DNA of 64,000 nt from assembly GCA_964017065.1 (NCBI GenBank), contig OZ024789.1, positions 10,067,439 through 10,131,438 on the forward strand. The letters run 5' to 3'. Below, one piece after another: positions 20,990 through 31,452 of the stretch (position 1 is the first letter of the stretch; each line of letters begins with the position of its first letter). The position numbers and the translations under genes were made by a program. The DNA is from Haliclona indistincta. Lineage: Eukaryota > Porifera > Demospongiae > Haplosclerida > Chalinidae. A model generated the notes under the pieces. It made no database searches. It was not told where the DNA came from and saw nothing but the letters and a program-made list of their open reading frames with translations.

Positions 20990-23408
20990 CATACATGCTT
21001 ATGAAGACAGTCTTCTTCTTAGCAAGAAGAGAGAGCAGGAACTAATGGACAAGCTCAATGCTGCTCAACGTGATTCACATGAGAAGGATCAGAAATGCTC
21101 TAAACTAGAGAATGATATGTATGACATGCAGAAGAAGATGGCTGCTAGCAGAGACGACTATGAACAGCAACAAGAGCTGCTTGAGAAACTGCAACAAAAG
21201 AGTAAGTAAACTATGATGGAAGGAGTCTGCATGTGGAATGTGTTCTCATTGTAGCTGCACAGACTAAGCTAGCAAGTGATGTGACCACACAGGTGGTCCT
21301 CACTGCAGATGGTGAGTATCTCTATACTGCAGCTCTGCATCTCACTGTATGCACACTGTGATAGTCATCCATGAGTATAAGACCAAGCTGACAGCTAGTG
21401 AGACCAAGCTGACAGCTAGTGAGGAGGAACAGCAAGAGCTTCTAAGAGTATTGGAGCAAACTAAGAGAATGGCCTATGCTAGAGATCAACAGATCTCAAT
21501 GTTGGAAAGTGATGGTCAACTGATGCTAGAGAAATGTGAGTATTAGAGCGAGTGATTAACCAGCTCATCATTGCTATTGTAACTGTGTATAGTTGATGAA
21601 GTGAAGAGGAGGAACCAGCAGCTGCTAGAAGGTGAGTGATGCTGCCCAGCTCACAGCTGCTGCTAGTATAGCTCACTATACTGTAGCTATCAAACCAAGG
21701 TGTGTTTTTGAAGCTGGAGTGCAAGCAGATTATTTAGCAGTTGCTCCAGGTAAGCTACTAATGCATCTCCTTCAGTTTGTGACTGTGCATGTGGTGCAGA
21801 CTTCCTGCGTGGTGTTGAAGTGTACAGAGAGACTGTACTGGAGGTTGTGGGAGACAAGCCTCAGAAATTAGAGTGGCCTGGATATGGGTTCTTCATTGAG
21901 ATCCCTGAAGGTGCTGTTCCTCCTGGAGTGACTGTCAGTGTGGGCGTGAAGGTGATTCTAGCCGGCCAGTTTAAGTTCCCTGAGAACAGGCAGTTGATCA
22001 GTGCCATCTACTGGGTCTCATCCAGCATAGAGTTCATAAAAGAGGTGTCTGTCAACATACAGCATTGCGCTGTTATACGCAGTGAGGATCAATGCTCCCA
22101 GTTCAAGTTCATCATCGCCAAGTGCTCACAGAGTCAACTGCCGTACAAATTCCATGAACGAGAGGGATTGTTCAGCTCACACACTCAGTATGGAGCCATC
22201 AAGCTGAAGCAGTTCTCATTACTAGGAGAAACAGCACCAGAGGATACAGACACACTCTGTACAGCCTTCATGTTCTACAAGCAACAGATGCCCAGTCCTC
22301 TGACTGTTGATTTCCACTTTGTGGTTGTGAGGGATCTTGAGCCTAATCTACAGGTTTGTATGCAGCAGTGCTACTGAAATATGTGCCTAATTTGCATGAT
22401 TAACAGGAAGTGGAACAGAAGTATGGGAAGTGGAGTGCAGACACCACAACACTAGAAATTCGCTTTGATGATGATCCTAGTCCTGTGATAGAGCTTGATC
22501 AGCAAGAACAAGAGGTTGGTTCATGGAAGATTCTTCCCCTATCTTCTGTTCCTCAGGTGAGTATATCATTGTGTTTTCCTTTTCTATTTTTAACATGTGC
22601 ATGTAGATCTCTAAAGCTGCTATCCAGAACTACCAAATTGGTAGAAGAATCCCTCACTGTGGATTTGAGTTAGAGCTGTTGTCAGAGCAAGTTCAACGAC
22701 TGCGTCACAAAGTGGTCATTAAAGGGATTGCTTCTCCCAAAGACTTCCACATACGCTATCCTCAGCCTGAAGGTGACAAACCCTTGACTACATGTAGTTA
22801 TCACATTGTGCTCATTCTATAGTGCCCCAGACACCAGCAGCAGTGCCCCAGATACCAGCAGCAGTGCCCCAGACACCAGCAGCAGTGCCCCAGACACCAG
22901 CATCAGTGACCCAGACACTGACCCAGACACCAGCAGCAGTGCCTCAGACACCAGCAGCAGTGACCCAGACACCAGCAGCAGTTGCCCAGACACCAGCAGC
23001 AGTGACCCAGACACCAGCAGCAGTTGCCCAGACACCAGCAGCATTGCTTCACACTCAAGGTAACTGTCGGCAACTGCTATAATACATTTCAATTTTTTAT
23101 TTCATGAAGGCAGATTAAAAGTCTATTCTCAAGCTCCCACAATTCCTAAACTGATGAAGCTTGTTGCTAAGAAGATACCGACCAAGTGGTATGAACTAGG
23201 TATTCAGCTGGAGATCGATATAGCTACACTAAACACATTCACGGCACAAACCAATGATCCAGTTCGTCTCTGTATGATGGTGTTTGACCAATGGAAACGA
23301 GAGCAGAAGGTTCCATTCACCTGGGAGACTATCATCGACACACTAGAGGAAGCTGATGAGAACAGTACAGCTGCTGGGATCAGGGAATGGCTGGATACTG
23401 GATCATGA
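14673..23408 (+). CDS. Copy 2: kelch-coiled coil-ZU5-UPA-Death protein with one frame slip
   Basis: Inferred exons: 14673-14715, 14773-15315, 15610-15770, 15938-16117, 16293-16428 (kelch); 16541-16708, 16767-16871, 16924-16966, 20791-20850, 20989-21201, 21255-21311, 21365-21535, 21593-21631, 21687-21749 (coiled coil and linker); 21776-22353 (ZU5); 22407-22556 and 22607-about 22790 (UPA-like); 22823-23059 (repeat-rich linker); 23110-23408 (Death). The start differs from copies 4 and 6: an upstream ATG at 14673 gives MDSPSSITTRQQPG. Exon 16541-16708 is one base off the phase needed by the next exon, because an internal deletion around 16620 shifts frame. So the full protein is probably not made unless spliced unusually. 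A full-length LINE sits in the intron at 16967-20790. The role is as for copy 6. Confidence 0.75.
16981..17029. repeat. (AC)n left of the inserted LINE
   Basis: AC dinucleotides end abruptly at the LINE's 3' tail. With 20631-20686 it forms one interrupted microsatellite, paralogous to 4441-4529. Confidence 0.95.
17030..20630 (-). mobile_element. Full-length LINE inserted inside an (AC)n microsatellite
   Basis: About 3.6 kb, antisense to copy 2, bounded on both sides by AC repeats. On its own strand the element ends in a short tail of CCAGGT repeats instead of poly(A), directly joined to (GT)n. The paralogous tract in copy 1 is uninterrupted, which defines the insertion. It encodes one long intact ORF with endonuclease and reverse transcriptase. 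A short 5' UTR lies at 20417-20630. A target duplication cannot be resolved inside a dinucleotide repeat. Confidence 0.9.
17120..20416 (-). CDS. LINE polyprotein: endonuclease-reverse transcriptase, 1098 aa
   Basis: The N-terminal apurinic-type endonuclease has WNMRTL, IVGISETKWFG, VVSVYAPTHRSS, VILGDFNARVG and TDHKLVRAKL. The central RT has IVPIPKKGDLSLCDNWRGIS, CGFRSGRGCVDMIF, LFIDLRKAYDSIPREAL, NGLRQGCVVAPTLFNLYF and catalytic LLFADDAVAV. After the thumb come LLYGSETWTTKR and RRLRWLGHVARM, seen in RTE-like and related LINEs. The C-terminus carries a C2H2-type finger, CPVCKRCFSRQQDIARHRC. No stop interrupts the ORF, so it may be active or recent. Clade is uncertain (RTE-like is my best guess). 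The finger may help nucleic-acid recognition; that is inference. Confidence 0.93.
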   Translation of the reverse strand: MGLHVNNSGLRSLRKVSIGCWNMRTLVEADGSIATGVSRRGGRGVTVDKKSVFMVQQLKKFRMSIVGISETKWFGCHIYDVDGFLILHSGRPIPEVGEPVMRNEGVGIVLDPFMAECWRNGGAIWNAVSSRIVTARLRMSNKDGKPWFLSVVSVYAPTHRSSQVVKDKFYDDLQCVVDSIGVDDVLVILGDFNARVGCGSLGDEWSDVRGRHGIGKINGSGEALLSWCALNNLVVLNTVFQKKDIHKVTWQHPGSKQWHCIDYVIMRQSQRFMCCDVSVLRSADCWTDHKLVRAKLRFSVSVKRSGVSGRTRFAVGRLKDSEIRAEYQERVCTAVESGWDNTKSVSEMWGVLSEGMVEAASEVLGLEVRRQPDWYRDNENVLTASINKRNALFHKWLSSRKNSDRKRYVVQRRLVAKTVKRVKNEWLQNRAREIEAGMLSRGSSAGAWKSLKDIKKGRAGLRPVLTKVVKKANGELCIGRDESLQRWREHFHGVLNIRSSFLASVVDEVEDYPIDESLDVPPSEEEILDVIKLIKGGKAAGKNGVLPEMIKCCGLDLLDYLVVLFQSVWSEGSVPQEWKDALIVPIPKKGDLSLCDNWRGISLLDLGGKVFAKIIQQRLQSVAERVLPESQCGFRSGRGCVDMIFCARQLVEKAVEHNTQVFMLFIDLRKAYDSIPREALWRVLVKYGIPPSMVAVIRSLHDGMYAEVSVDGDVANEFEVCNGLRQGCVVAPTLFNLYFGLVIQQWRAKCSTFGVKILYKCGGKLVGERSRRLDRCLLTELLFADDAVAVGSDRRSMERAAVELERIITGWGLTLSIGKTKLLVAGVPRSNVDTSPIVLKGGEIECVTEFKYLGSVLEASGGVMAEVSERIAKASKAFGALKEPIFKNSDLSCKTKCCVYKSVVLGVLLYGSETWTTKRASTKKLEVFHNRCLRSILGISSVQQRMEHISSVDIAKRFGMSESLEDSIAARRLRWLGHVARMDNQRLPKILLFGRLPQSRPTHGTKMRWRDRISKDLVKFGLNQNAWYSVSQERSKWRGDCREGLADVTNKRLQDDVLKRAAASTRPIGPFECPVCKRCFSRQQDIARHRCVTTRPRH
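20631..20686. repeat. (AC)n right of the inserted LINE
   Basis: AC run followed by CTACATTCATGTAATGATATT, matching the right flank of the copy 1 microsatellite. Confidence 0.95.
20894..20986. repeat. (TC)n tract at a 3' splice site in copy 2
   Basis: A pure TC run ends in the acceptor TCTCTCAG before the exon at 20989, the same intron as the expanded tract of copy 1. Confidence 0.95.
22823..23045 (+). repeat. Coding repeat VPQTPAA in the copy 2 linker exon
   Basis: About ten 21-bp units (GTGCCCCAGACACCAGCAGC-like, some shortened) in frame encode V/T-PQTPAA-V repeats between UPA and Death. In copies 1, 4, 5 and 6 this exon encodes a non-repetitive Ser/Thr/Pro segment beginning SSVSTASP. The exon borders (AG at 22821-22822, GTAACT donor at 23060) and phase are preserved. 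Confidence 0.8.
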
Positions 23409-23874
23409 AGTACCTACATGTAGTCACATCACTCACTCACTTAACATTATACATGTATAGTAGTAGTAGTATTGACATTGTAGTATTGACCAGTTACTGT
23501 TCTTATTTAGTTTGTGTGTAATAATCTTTTTTCAAATCACTGCATGTGTAGTCATAATGCTGTCGGGGTTCAAACCAGCATTGCCTATAACTATATGCAC
23601 AATCCAGCTAGTATAGAATGTTTGGAGGTGAATTCGTAATTCAATGTTATAATCACTGACAGTACACTGCTGTCAATCGTCTACATGTCAATATTTGCTC
23701 ATTATTGTGGTCTGCACTATAGTAATTGTACTATACACGCAGCTAGCGACAAAAATTAAACATTTCAACAATTTTAAAATCTCGTGTTTAATAGCACAAA
23801 ACGTTACAGCAACAAAAAAACTTTGAACTTTCTACCACATGGGCCTTCTTCAGAATACTCAAAAATATATAGTG
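23409..23874. other. 3' flank of copy 2, no gene seen
   Basis: AT-rich sequence with a short TAGTAG run. The segment before the minisatellite (TTAAACATTTCAAC, GTTACAGCAAC) shows no recognisable gene or repeat border. Confidence 0.5.
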
Positions 23875-24722
23875 CAGGATCCACTAGTGATGCTGGTGTC
23901 ACGACACTATCGTAGTGCAGGATCCACTAGTGATGCTGGTGTCACGACACTATCGTAGTGCAGGATCCACTAGTGATGCTGGTGTCACGACACTATCGTA
24001 GTGCAGGATCCACTAGTGATGCTGGTGTCACGACACTATCGTAGTGCAGGATCCACTAGTGATGCTGGTGTCACGACACTATCGTAGTGCAGGATCCACT
24101 AGTGATGCTGGTGTCACGACACTATCGTAGTGCAGGATCCACTAGTGATGCTGGTGTCACGACACTATCGTAGTGCAGGATCCACTAGTGATGCTGGTGT
24201 CACGACACTATCGTAGTGCAGGATCCACTAGTGATGCTGGTGTCACGACACTATCGTAGTGCAGGATCCACTAGTGATGCTGGTGTCACGACACTATCGT
24301 AGTGCAGGATCCACTAGTGATGCTGGTGTCACGACACTATCGTAGTGCAGGATCCACTAGTGATGCTGGTGTCACGACACTATCGTAGTGCAGGATCCAC
24401 TAGTGATGCTGGTGTCACGACACTATCGTAGTGCAGGATCCACTAGTGATGCTGGTGTCATGAGACTATCGTAGTGCAGGATCCACTAGTGATGCTGGTG
24501 TCACGACACTATCGTAGTGCAGGATCCACTAGTGATGCTGGTGTCATGAGACTATCATAGTGCAGGATCCACTAGTGATGCTGGTGTCGTGACACTATCA
24601 TAGTGCAGGATCCACTAGTGATGCTGGTGTCGTGACACTATCATAGTGCAGGATCCACTAGTGATGCTGGTGTCGTGACACTATCGTAGTGCAGGATCCA
24701 CTAGTGATGCTGGTGTCATGAT
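23875..24722. repeat. 43-bp minisatellite, about 20 copies
   Basis: The unit runs AGTGCAGGATCCACTAGTGA, then TGCTGGTGTCACGACACTATCGT. The left part is almost invariant; variants (CATGAGAC, CGTGACAC, ATCATAG) cluster in the last five to seven units, giving a homogenised core with a diverged right edge. Confidence 0.96.
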
Positions 24723-24925
24723 ACTTGCTAGTTCTCATGCACTAGTTCTCACTCGTGTGATATGCAGTGTCACTGATAGCTACATGTAGGAAACATTATG
24801 TAGCCATGCATATTCATCTCATGGAGTTCATGTATTAGTGACATATAAAAATTGCTTTTTCTAAATTCAAATTGAATACAGAACTGAAGTATCTTCTCCT
24901 TCACTCGACTGGTGTATGTGCTGTA

Positions 24926-26603
24926 CAGCTCATCTTTGGTAGCTGGCTCCTCTCACTGAGGGAAAGAGATCAGGATACTTCAGTAAAACACTGTATATAT
25001 CTTACATACAGGCAGTATATACTGTTTGACAGTTCATGCTAGTTTAATCATAACCTTGCTTGGCAATCATTCACAAAGAAACGATCACTTTAGTTCTACA
25101 TGATAAGACTCACCGTAGGGTCTGACTAGACTGATTCAGGAGGAGGTGTGGTCTCCTTAACCTTTGGTTCCACCTTTACTTCCTCCTCCTCTTCATTGTC
25201 TTCCTGAATGAACACCTCCTCAACCTGCGATAGTGGGAAGGTGATGTTATTGACAGTGGGAGGAGCTTACATGTACATCAGAATCCACGCCTACACTCAT
25301 GCAGTTTAAGCATTCTCTCAATACGACCAGCGAAAGAGCTTGAGTCCGGCAGAGTGTAGCCTGATCTTAATATGGCGGTGTCAAGCATCACTCGAACAAG
25401 ATCAACAGTTGTCTCATCGCTCTCATCTTTTTCAACACGACACTGTAACTCCTTGACAAGAGGATGACGAGGATTGTTCTCTAGTGTCTTCTTCTGAGTC
25501 AAATTGACCATCTGATAAAGAGAGAGAGAGGGGGGAGGGAGAGAGGGAGGGATAAGGATCAATGCGGAGGGAGACAACAGTTAGGGCATTACTCAATGAT
25601 CTGGTCTCGTGTAGCTGCATGTAGAGGTACAGCTAAATATTTCTGTGATATTTCTCATTCTGGCTTCTTGCAGGAGGACCAGATACAGCCCTTAGTAGTT
25701 AGGTTGTCAGAAGCAAGCAGACAGTGACGTGTCTAGCTTGTGGTTTGATACAGTTTACACATTGTACCACAAACTGGTACATTCCTAACTGTGTGTTTTT
25801 GTATTTACAATAAGGTATGTATAAATCCTACAGTAGCTATGTACACTAAAAAGTTTGAACTGACTGAATCAATTACTAGTTGTTATAGGTGGCTTCTACT
25901 AACCATTAGCAGCACACAAATCTAAATTTCGTTAGAATCGGTGCTAAAATGGCTGAGTTACAACGGGTTTTGTGGCGGTTTCTGTGTGATTTTGTTCACC
26001 ACCTTTACAAAGCCGGCTTCCTGGTTACAGCGGCGCTGCTGCGCACTTCGTAGCATAGGTGCAAAACAGTAATCTTGAGTATGACACAACAGCCTGGGCT
26101 AAGCTGACCTGTTCGGCATACCATAGATAATACAGTACAATATCTATGGTTGCATACTCTTAGGTAATGAACTCTTGATGTCGATTATTCCCTTGGAGTA
26201 GAATATTGTGCAACGTTTCAAGCTGCATTATACATTGAGACACACTCATTGATGCATCAGAGCAAGTTTCACGCTGCTAGCGTTGCTCTGCCACGAGCTG
26301 CAGATAAAAAGAAAGTCGCTCATTAATATTCATAAAAAGCGGTATACCGCCACCTTAATTTTAGGACATTGCTTCTTTGCATAATGACCACACCTACTGC
26401 TCCACCCACCTTACTATTCTAGAGGTAGTCTCCTCCTCCGTGAACTCTTGTGCCTCCTCCTTCAAGAAGATAGAGATGGTGGTTCCACGCTTGAGTGTGT
26501 TGCCGTGAGGATCCTTCACGATCGAAAATGAAGCAGAGTCTGACTCCCAAATAATTATGGTGCTCATCATCATTGTGTAACTTGTGTTTAGATGTATCAG
26601 CAA
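24926..26603 (-). pseudogene. HSP90B1: HSP90B1 (endoplasmin/GRP94) remnant 1
   Basis: Reading on the minus strand, 26603-26410 gives the mid-domain piece LVADTSKH and, after a frame change, WESDSASFSIV, then DPHGNTLKRGTTISIFLKEE. 25511-25271 gives [17 protein letters not shown] and TAILRSGYTLPDSSSFAG-RIERML, then a 4-base insertion that breaks the frame. 25224-25114 is an acidic tail exon with an in-frame TAG. 24955-24926 encodes EEPATKDEL. These are the ER-resident HSP90 chaperone's C-terminal landmarks, including the KDEL retrieval signal. About 350 residues between the first two pieces are missing, and after KDEL the normal stop is a TAC codon. Splice sites are still recognisable. Certainly endoplasmin-derived; almost certainly non-functional. 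Confidence 0.88.
25850..26400. other. Spacer with solo ends of two element families
   Basis: Separates the two HSP90B1 pieces. GGTTGCATACTCTTAGGTAA, continuing to GAACTCTTG (26149-26180), is identical to the right terminal repeat of the element in copy 4 intron 2. ACCGCCACCTTAA (about 26348) matches the end of the TTAA-flanked palindrome at 58954-59643. No complementary left ends are seen, so these are relics or deletion scars. Confidence 0.55.
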
Positions 26604-26966
26604 CTAGACACAAAGAGACGAGATCATGATGATAATATTAATGTTTAATTGTTAGACAAAGAGACGAAAAGAGATTGGAAAGAGAGAGAGGAAATGAAAC
26701 AATAATTATAGTGAAGAATAATTATTAATTTTTAGAATTATTGTTTTTCTTACCAAGGAATCATGAGTAGAATCTGGCATTGACCTATCAGATCGCTTGC
26801 CGCCAATTGTGATGAAGTTTGCAGTTTTCTATAAACTAACTTCTACTGAATTTAATGATTGTACCAAGATCATGTTTCACCATCTGACAACAAACAGAGA
26901 GAGATGAATGAATGATAGAGTGGGTTAGTGAGTGAGTGATCGATCAAGTGCTAACCTATCTGTTAC

Positions 26967-27198
26967 CTGCTAGCTTTTCCCGATATCATTGCTGCATCAG
27001 TCGTGATTTCAGACTGTTCCTCGTGTGTTTGCAAGGTAAATCCAGTCAGCTCTACCTCATCCTGTGTCAGGCTGGCAGCTGGTGCAGACTCCACTACTAT
27101 GGTGAACCGTACTCCTGGTGGAAGACTCTTTACAGCTACCAGCGCCTCTGCTTTAGAGCCATAGTAGGAAGAACTGGTAGTACCGTCCATTAGTACAC
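26967..27198 (-). CDS. Isolated exon of an unrecognised protein
   Basis: An open exon on the minus strand, with acceptor GTTACAG and donor GTAACAG. The peptide includes GVLMDGTTSSSYYGSKAEAL, VAVKSLPPGVRFTIVVE and DEVELTGFTLQTHEE. Alternating hydrophobic strands suggest a small beta-rich domain, but I do not recognise the family. It lies just upstream, on the same strand, of the HSP90B1 remnant and before copy 3. No neighbouring exons were found. It could be a fragment of the gene next to HSP90B1 in the source locus. Confidence 0.4.
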
Positions 27199-27546
27199 CT
27201 GTAACATCCTCTGGTCGAGGCTATAGACGTACTTAGGCTGGACTAGCTAGTGTAGTGGCACTGTGTCGTCTTGACGCGGCTCTGCACTCATCTGTCGTCT
27301 CAGCTTCCTAATGAGTAGACTGCGGGTGGACTGAGGGAGTCACCGGCTGAGTGATGGACTAGGCAATGAGTAGCTCAGTCCCGTAGTCCGGCAGCATCAG
27401 TGAGCTCTTCCGGCCAACGTGTCCACAATGCTAGTATTCTATTAGAAGCGCATCAAAGCCAAAGGTGTGGCTACATTGTCCGGTAAGTATACTCCCACGC
27501 AGCTAACAGATCTCTCGAAATATCTCTTTCTTATTTTTCCTTCATC

Positions 27547-30500
27547 ATGTCCGCTCCTCAGCAGCAGCGAGTAGGTGAGTTCATAAGTTGTACGATCAGG
27601 TGTTTAAACGGTGACTGATTGTTACTCCTCACAGTGGATGGATGGAGGGAACCCGCTGGTCGTAAGAATCACCGCACAGCTGTTGTTGACAATCAACTCT
27701 ATTTGTGGGGTGGAACCCAACAAGGAATGCCTAAGGTGCACGATAGCGCTGAGAAGCGCCAGTTTTTTTCTAGTGTAGAGGTGTTCGACGTGAACACTGG
27801 CTGCTGGGAGCTTTAGTGGAACACCTCCACTGGGAGTGACGGGCTATTCCTGTGTTGCTGTCAGGAATGATCTGCACTATTTCGGTGGTTGGTGTGGTCA
27901 TGGAGACTGCTTCCACGACAGTGGTCATAAAGACTGCTACTACAACAGTGTTCACGCACTGAGCACAACCACCCTGCAATGGAGGATGTTGGCTCCCTCA
28001 ACAGCAGAGGATGGGGCACCAATGAAGGCGAAATCTTGCTATTGTGGAATGGTGCACTTCACTGATGGAGAGGAGGACCTCTTGTATGTGGTGGGAGGGG
28101 CGGTTCATGCTGTCCCATCATCACCACTTCATGGAGAAGAGTGTCAATTATTGTATCAGTGTGTGTGTACCCATGAACAACACATTTTCTCTCTGTCCAC
28201 AAGTGAGTGATACTGTTCGTAGTTAATTTTTGGTGAAAATTAATTTTAGTGAGTTGTTAAGTTATCAAAACACCTCATCAAAATCTGGTTTTACTGTTAT
28301 TGACATGCATAAATTGGTTAGGTGCTGGGTGCCACAATTTTATTTGTCCCCAACTTAAATTTGACAGTTTGAGTTTTTTGGTTCAATATGTATTTTTGGT
28401 GCATAGTGGAATGATAGATGTTATAACCTCTAGATGGGTGGAGCTCACCAGTAGTCACAGGACAAGCTCCTCCTACGAATCCATTAACTAATTTCACACT
28501 AACAACAGTGGAAGGGAAGAGGGCTGCTATGTTTGGTGGTTACAGACCACAAGGCATCTGTTCTGATGATTTGTATATTATAGATCTGGAGAGACATTCT
28601 GTGGTGAGTGTGTAATAATATGAATAGTATAGCACTGATTTGTGGCTCCACTCTCGTCACCACATGGGGTCACTATCATCATCATTGTCACTTTATGATA
28701 GCTATGACATATTGTTCATACCACTTCCTGTAATGGAATCTATTATTCTCAGAACTGGACCAAGATCAAGAATCCATTTAGTCAGTCTATCCAATGGCGG
28801 CCTCAGAGGAGAAGTGGCCATGCTGCATCACACATTAATGGTCCTGTGTTTGTGATGATTGGAGGACGTCGTTCACCTCGTTGGTTACTGAGTGATATGT
28901 GGTTATGTGACACTACTACCAACCAATGGATGAAGGTGTACAATTTAGTTACAGTCATGTTAACTTTGTCAACTTGAAATAATAAACTTCTCTACTTTAA
29001 TGTGCTTGTGTAGTTTCTCACTCAAAATGACAGATGAGCTGAGCTATATAGTAAAGAAAATTAAAAAGATTTCTATCGAAATCAAAAGGATGTAGGGTTG
29101 TGAAATCTACCACTGGTCAACAATGTAAACTAACAAGCATGGAATGGCAACACGATTGACTTGCTAACAGACCATAGATCCCTACATCAGTGGCTGCTGT
29201 AGTTGACTATAGCTAGTTCAGCTTAGCTTGTTGCTGTTGACTGACACCTGACGTGAATTCAGCTTGTGACAGCTTATGTACAGCCACTGATGTAGGGATC
29301 TATGGTCTGTTAGCAAGTCAATCGTGTTGCCATTCCATGCTTGTTAGTTTACATTGTTGACCAGTGGTAGATTTCACAACCCTACATCCTTTTGATTTCG
29401 ATAGAAATCTTTTTAATTTTCTTGTTTGTGTCCTTTTTTTCTTTTTCAGTGAAGTACAGTTCAATTCAATATCATGCAATTACTGTGCCATCTTTGTTTC
29501 CACCATTGGTTTGGTCTTCCTGTTGTTGATGGCTTTTCTTTATTATTAACAATTTTAAACTTGTAGCTAGTTATGCTGTAGATATCAGCTCGCCTACGCG
29601 TACGTACGCATGCATACGAGCCCCGCCCACACTTGTTTACGTATGTTATAATTATCTGGCAAGGCAGAATGGTGATTCTGCGCTTGCTAGTTTACCGTTC
29701 TTCGAAGACTCCAGACAAATATGTGTTCTCCGTGATCTATACGGGGTGGCGATACTGTACTCAAGCTTGTGCTTGGTCACGTGCGCTAACCACAGCTTGG
29801 TCACGTGCGTATTGCGCAATCACTTAATGGCGTCTAACACTTAGCTGACAATGGATCACGATCGAGAAATCGCGGAATTTATATCGCCGTTTCGCTAAAA
29901 ACTAAGTTCAAAAGGCACATGCCAGGAGAATTTCACGACTGTTCGTGGGTGTTTTGGTCTCGGCACTGCTCACGTAAAGGTGCTAGGCGAGTGGAAGAAA
30001 GAAAGAAGAAGAAAGAAGAAAACGAAGATGACGAAACTCGATTTTCACCGTTTCCAGGTTCGTCACTTTAGTAACAATCTCGAGCAATCTCCTTGCTACT
30101 GTAAGATGGGGCAACGCCAGGTAGCAGATTTAAGTGTCTTTGGACGTATAAAATTCATCACCAGGCGAAATATCAGCGTTTGAACGCTAATACATTGTAT
30201 GTAGCCGCCATCTTGTTTTCTCGTTCAACCCTACATAGGGAGACACTACCGTGTCTCCCTAATAGAATATGATACTGTAGTTAATTAATAGTTCATAATG
30301 TGTGTTGTTTTATTATGTTCTATAGCTACCAAAACTACCTGATTCAGTGACAGGACGACGGTATCACTCAGTGTCAGTGTTTCATCTAGGAGCCCACTGT
30401 GTCTGGATACTAGTGTTTGGAGGAAGCTGGCACCACCCTAAAAACATGGCTGCCACTACTAGTATTTTAGAGCTAAGTGAGCACAGTGTGTGTCCATGCA

Positions 30501-31452
30501 GTAATCAGCAGTAGCTACAGCAGCTGATGCACACACTGACAGTGGTGGACTGCACATAACAGCTCATCTCCTCCATACAGTCCAGGACACTAGTGGGCAG
30601 TGGTGTGTGGAGAGAGTGATGGAGAGAGAGACACTGAGCAACAACACAGAGTACCAGAAGAGGCTGAGAGAGGCTAGGATAAAGGGAGCATTTCAGGGAA
30701 GTGAGCTACAGCAACAAGTTAGTGTTAGATCCACTTTTGTTGAGTGCATGTGCAGCGAACTATTTCCTTCACTAGCTATTTCTAGTTATTTACTAGTTAT
30801 TTATTAGTATTTCCTTCACTGGTTATTATTTTATTAATATTCCTTTCACTAGTTACAAGATAGTGAGCAAACAGTTGAGTCTTCTGAGAGGAGGATCAGA
30901 GAGGTGGAGGAGGAGGTTAGAGTGCTCAGACTCCAGGTGCAGGATCCAGTGAAGCAGGTGTGTGTGGTTGGTGACAGTGATACTGGTTGATGTGTTGTGG
31001 TGTTCACAGCAGCTTGAGACCAATATTGATGAGAGAGAAGAGAAACAGGTCGAACATGGTTAGTAACAGTCACTTGACTCACTTCATATAAAGTCATCTT
31101 CCTCAATCATATAGTTCAGCAGAATGAGACAGAACCCAGAGAGCCGTCATCTTTTCAACTAACCTCAGAAGATAGTAAGCATCACACTACCGTAACGCTC
31201 GTGTTCACTTAGTTCTCTCCCTCCTTTCTTCCATCCCTCCCTCCCTCCCTCCCTCTCTCTCTGGTAGTCATACATGCTTATGAAGACAGTCTTCAAATTA
31301 GCAAGATGGAAGAGCAGGAGCTCATGGAAAATCTCAAAGCAGCTGCTCAGCATGATTCACAGGAGAAGGATCAGAAGTGTTCTAAACTAGAGGATGATAT
31401 GTGTGACAAGCGGAGGAAGATGGTTGCTGGCAGAGACGACTATGAACAATGA
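27547..31452 (+). pseudogene. Copy 3: kelch-coiled coil family pseudogene lacking ZU5-UPA-Death
   Basis: It starts well: exon 27547-27574 encodes MSAPQQQRV with a clean GTGAG donor, and the kelch exon follows at 27635-28202. A deletion after GCTGGGAGC near 27812 causes a frameshift with an immediate TAG. Further family exons are 28434-28603, 28753-28935, 30326-30476, 30581-30717, 30853-30957, 31020-31058, 31115-31174 and 31268-31452, where the coiled coil ends at TGA. Nothing resembling ZU5, UPA or Death follows; the next coding DNA is copy 4 on the opposite strand. Foldback element R2 sits in the intron after kelch exon 4. Confidence 0.85.
29054..30262. mobile_element. Foldback element R2 in intron 4 of copy 3
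   Basis: The cleanest member, 1209 bp. Arms 29054-29196 and 29281-29423 (143 bp each) are perfect or nearly perfect complements. The 3' hairpin is AGGGAGACAC-TACC-GTGTCTCCCT and it ends AA at 30262. The intron of copies 5 and 6 (TATAGTATAGAAT) equals the joined flanks of R2 apart from one TA step, so there is no target duplication. Both arms share a 7-base deletion relative to R1, R3 and R4. Confidence 0.87.

Noticed and set aside
23875..24722. GGATCCACTAGT in every minisatellite unit looks like a cloning-vector polylinker
   Set aside because: The rest of the unit is not vector sequence, units carry natural-looking variants at the array edge, and no other vector sequence flanks it.
23875..24722. 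CRISPR-like array (43-bp period)
   Set aside because: Head-to-tail identical units without spacers; a minisatellite.
27547..31452. Copy 3 as a functional kelch-coiled coil protein without Death domain
   Set aside because: The first kelch exon has a frameshift and stop near 27814, so a full propeller cannot be made.
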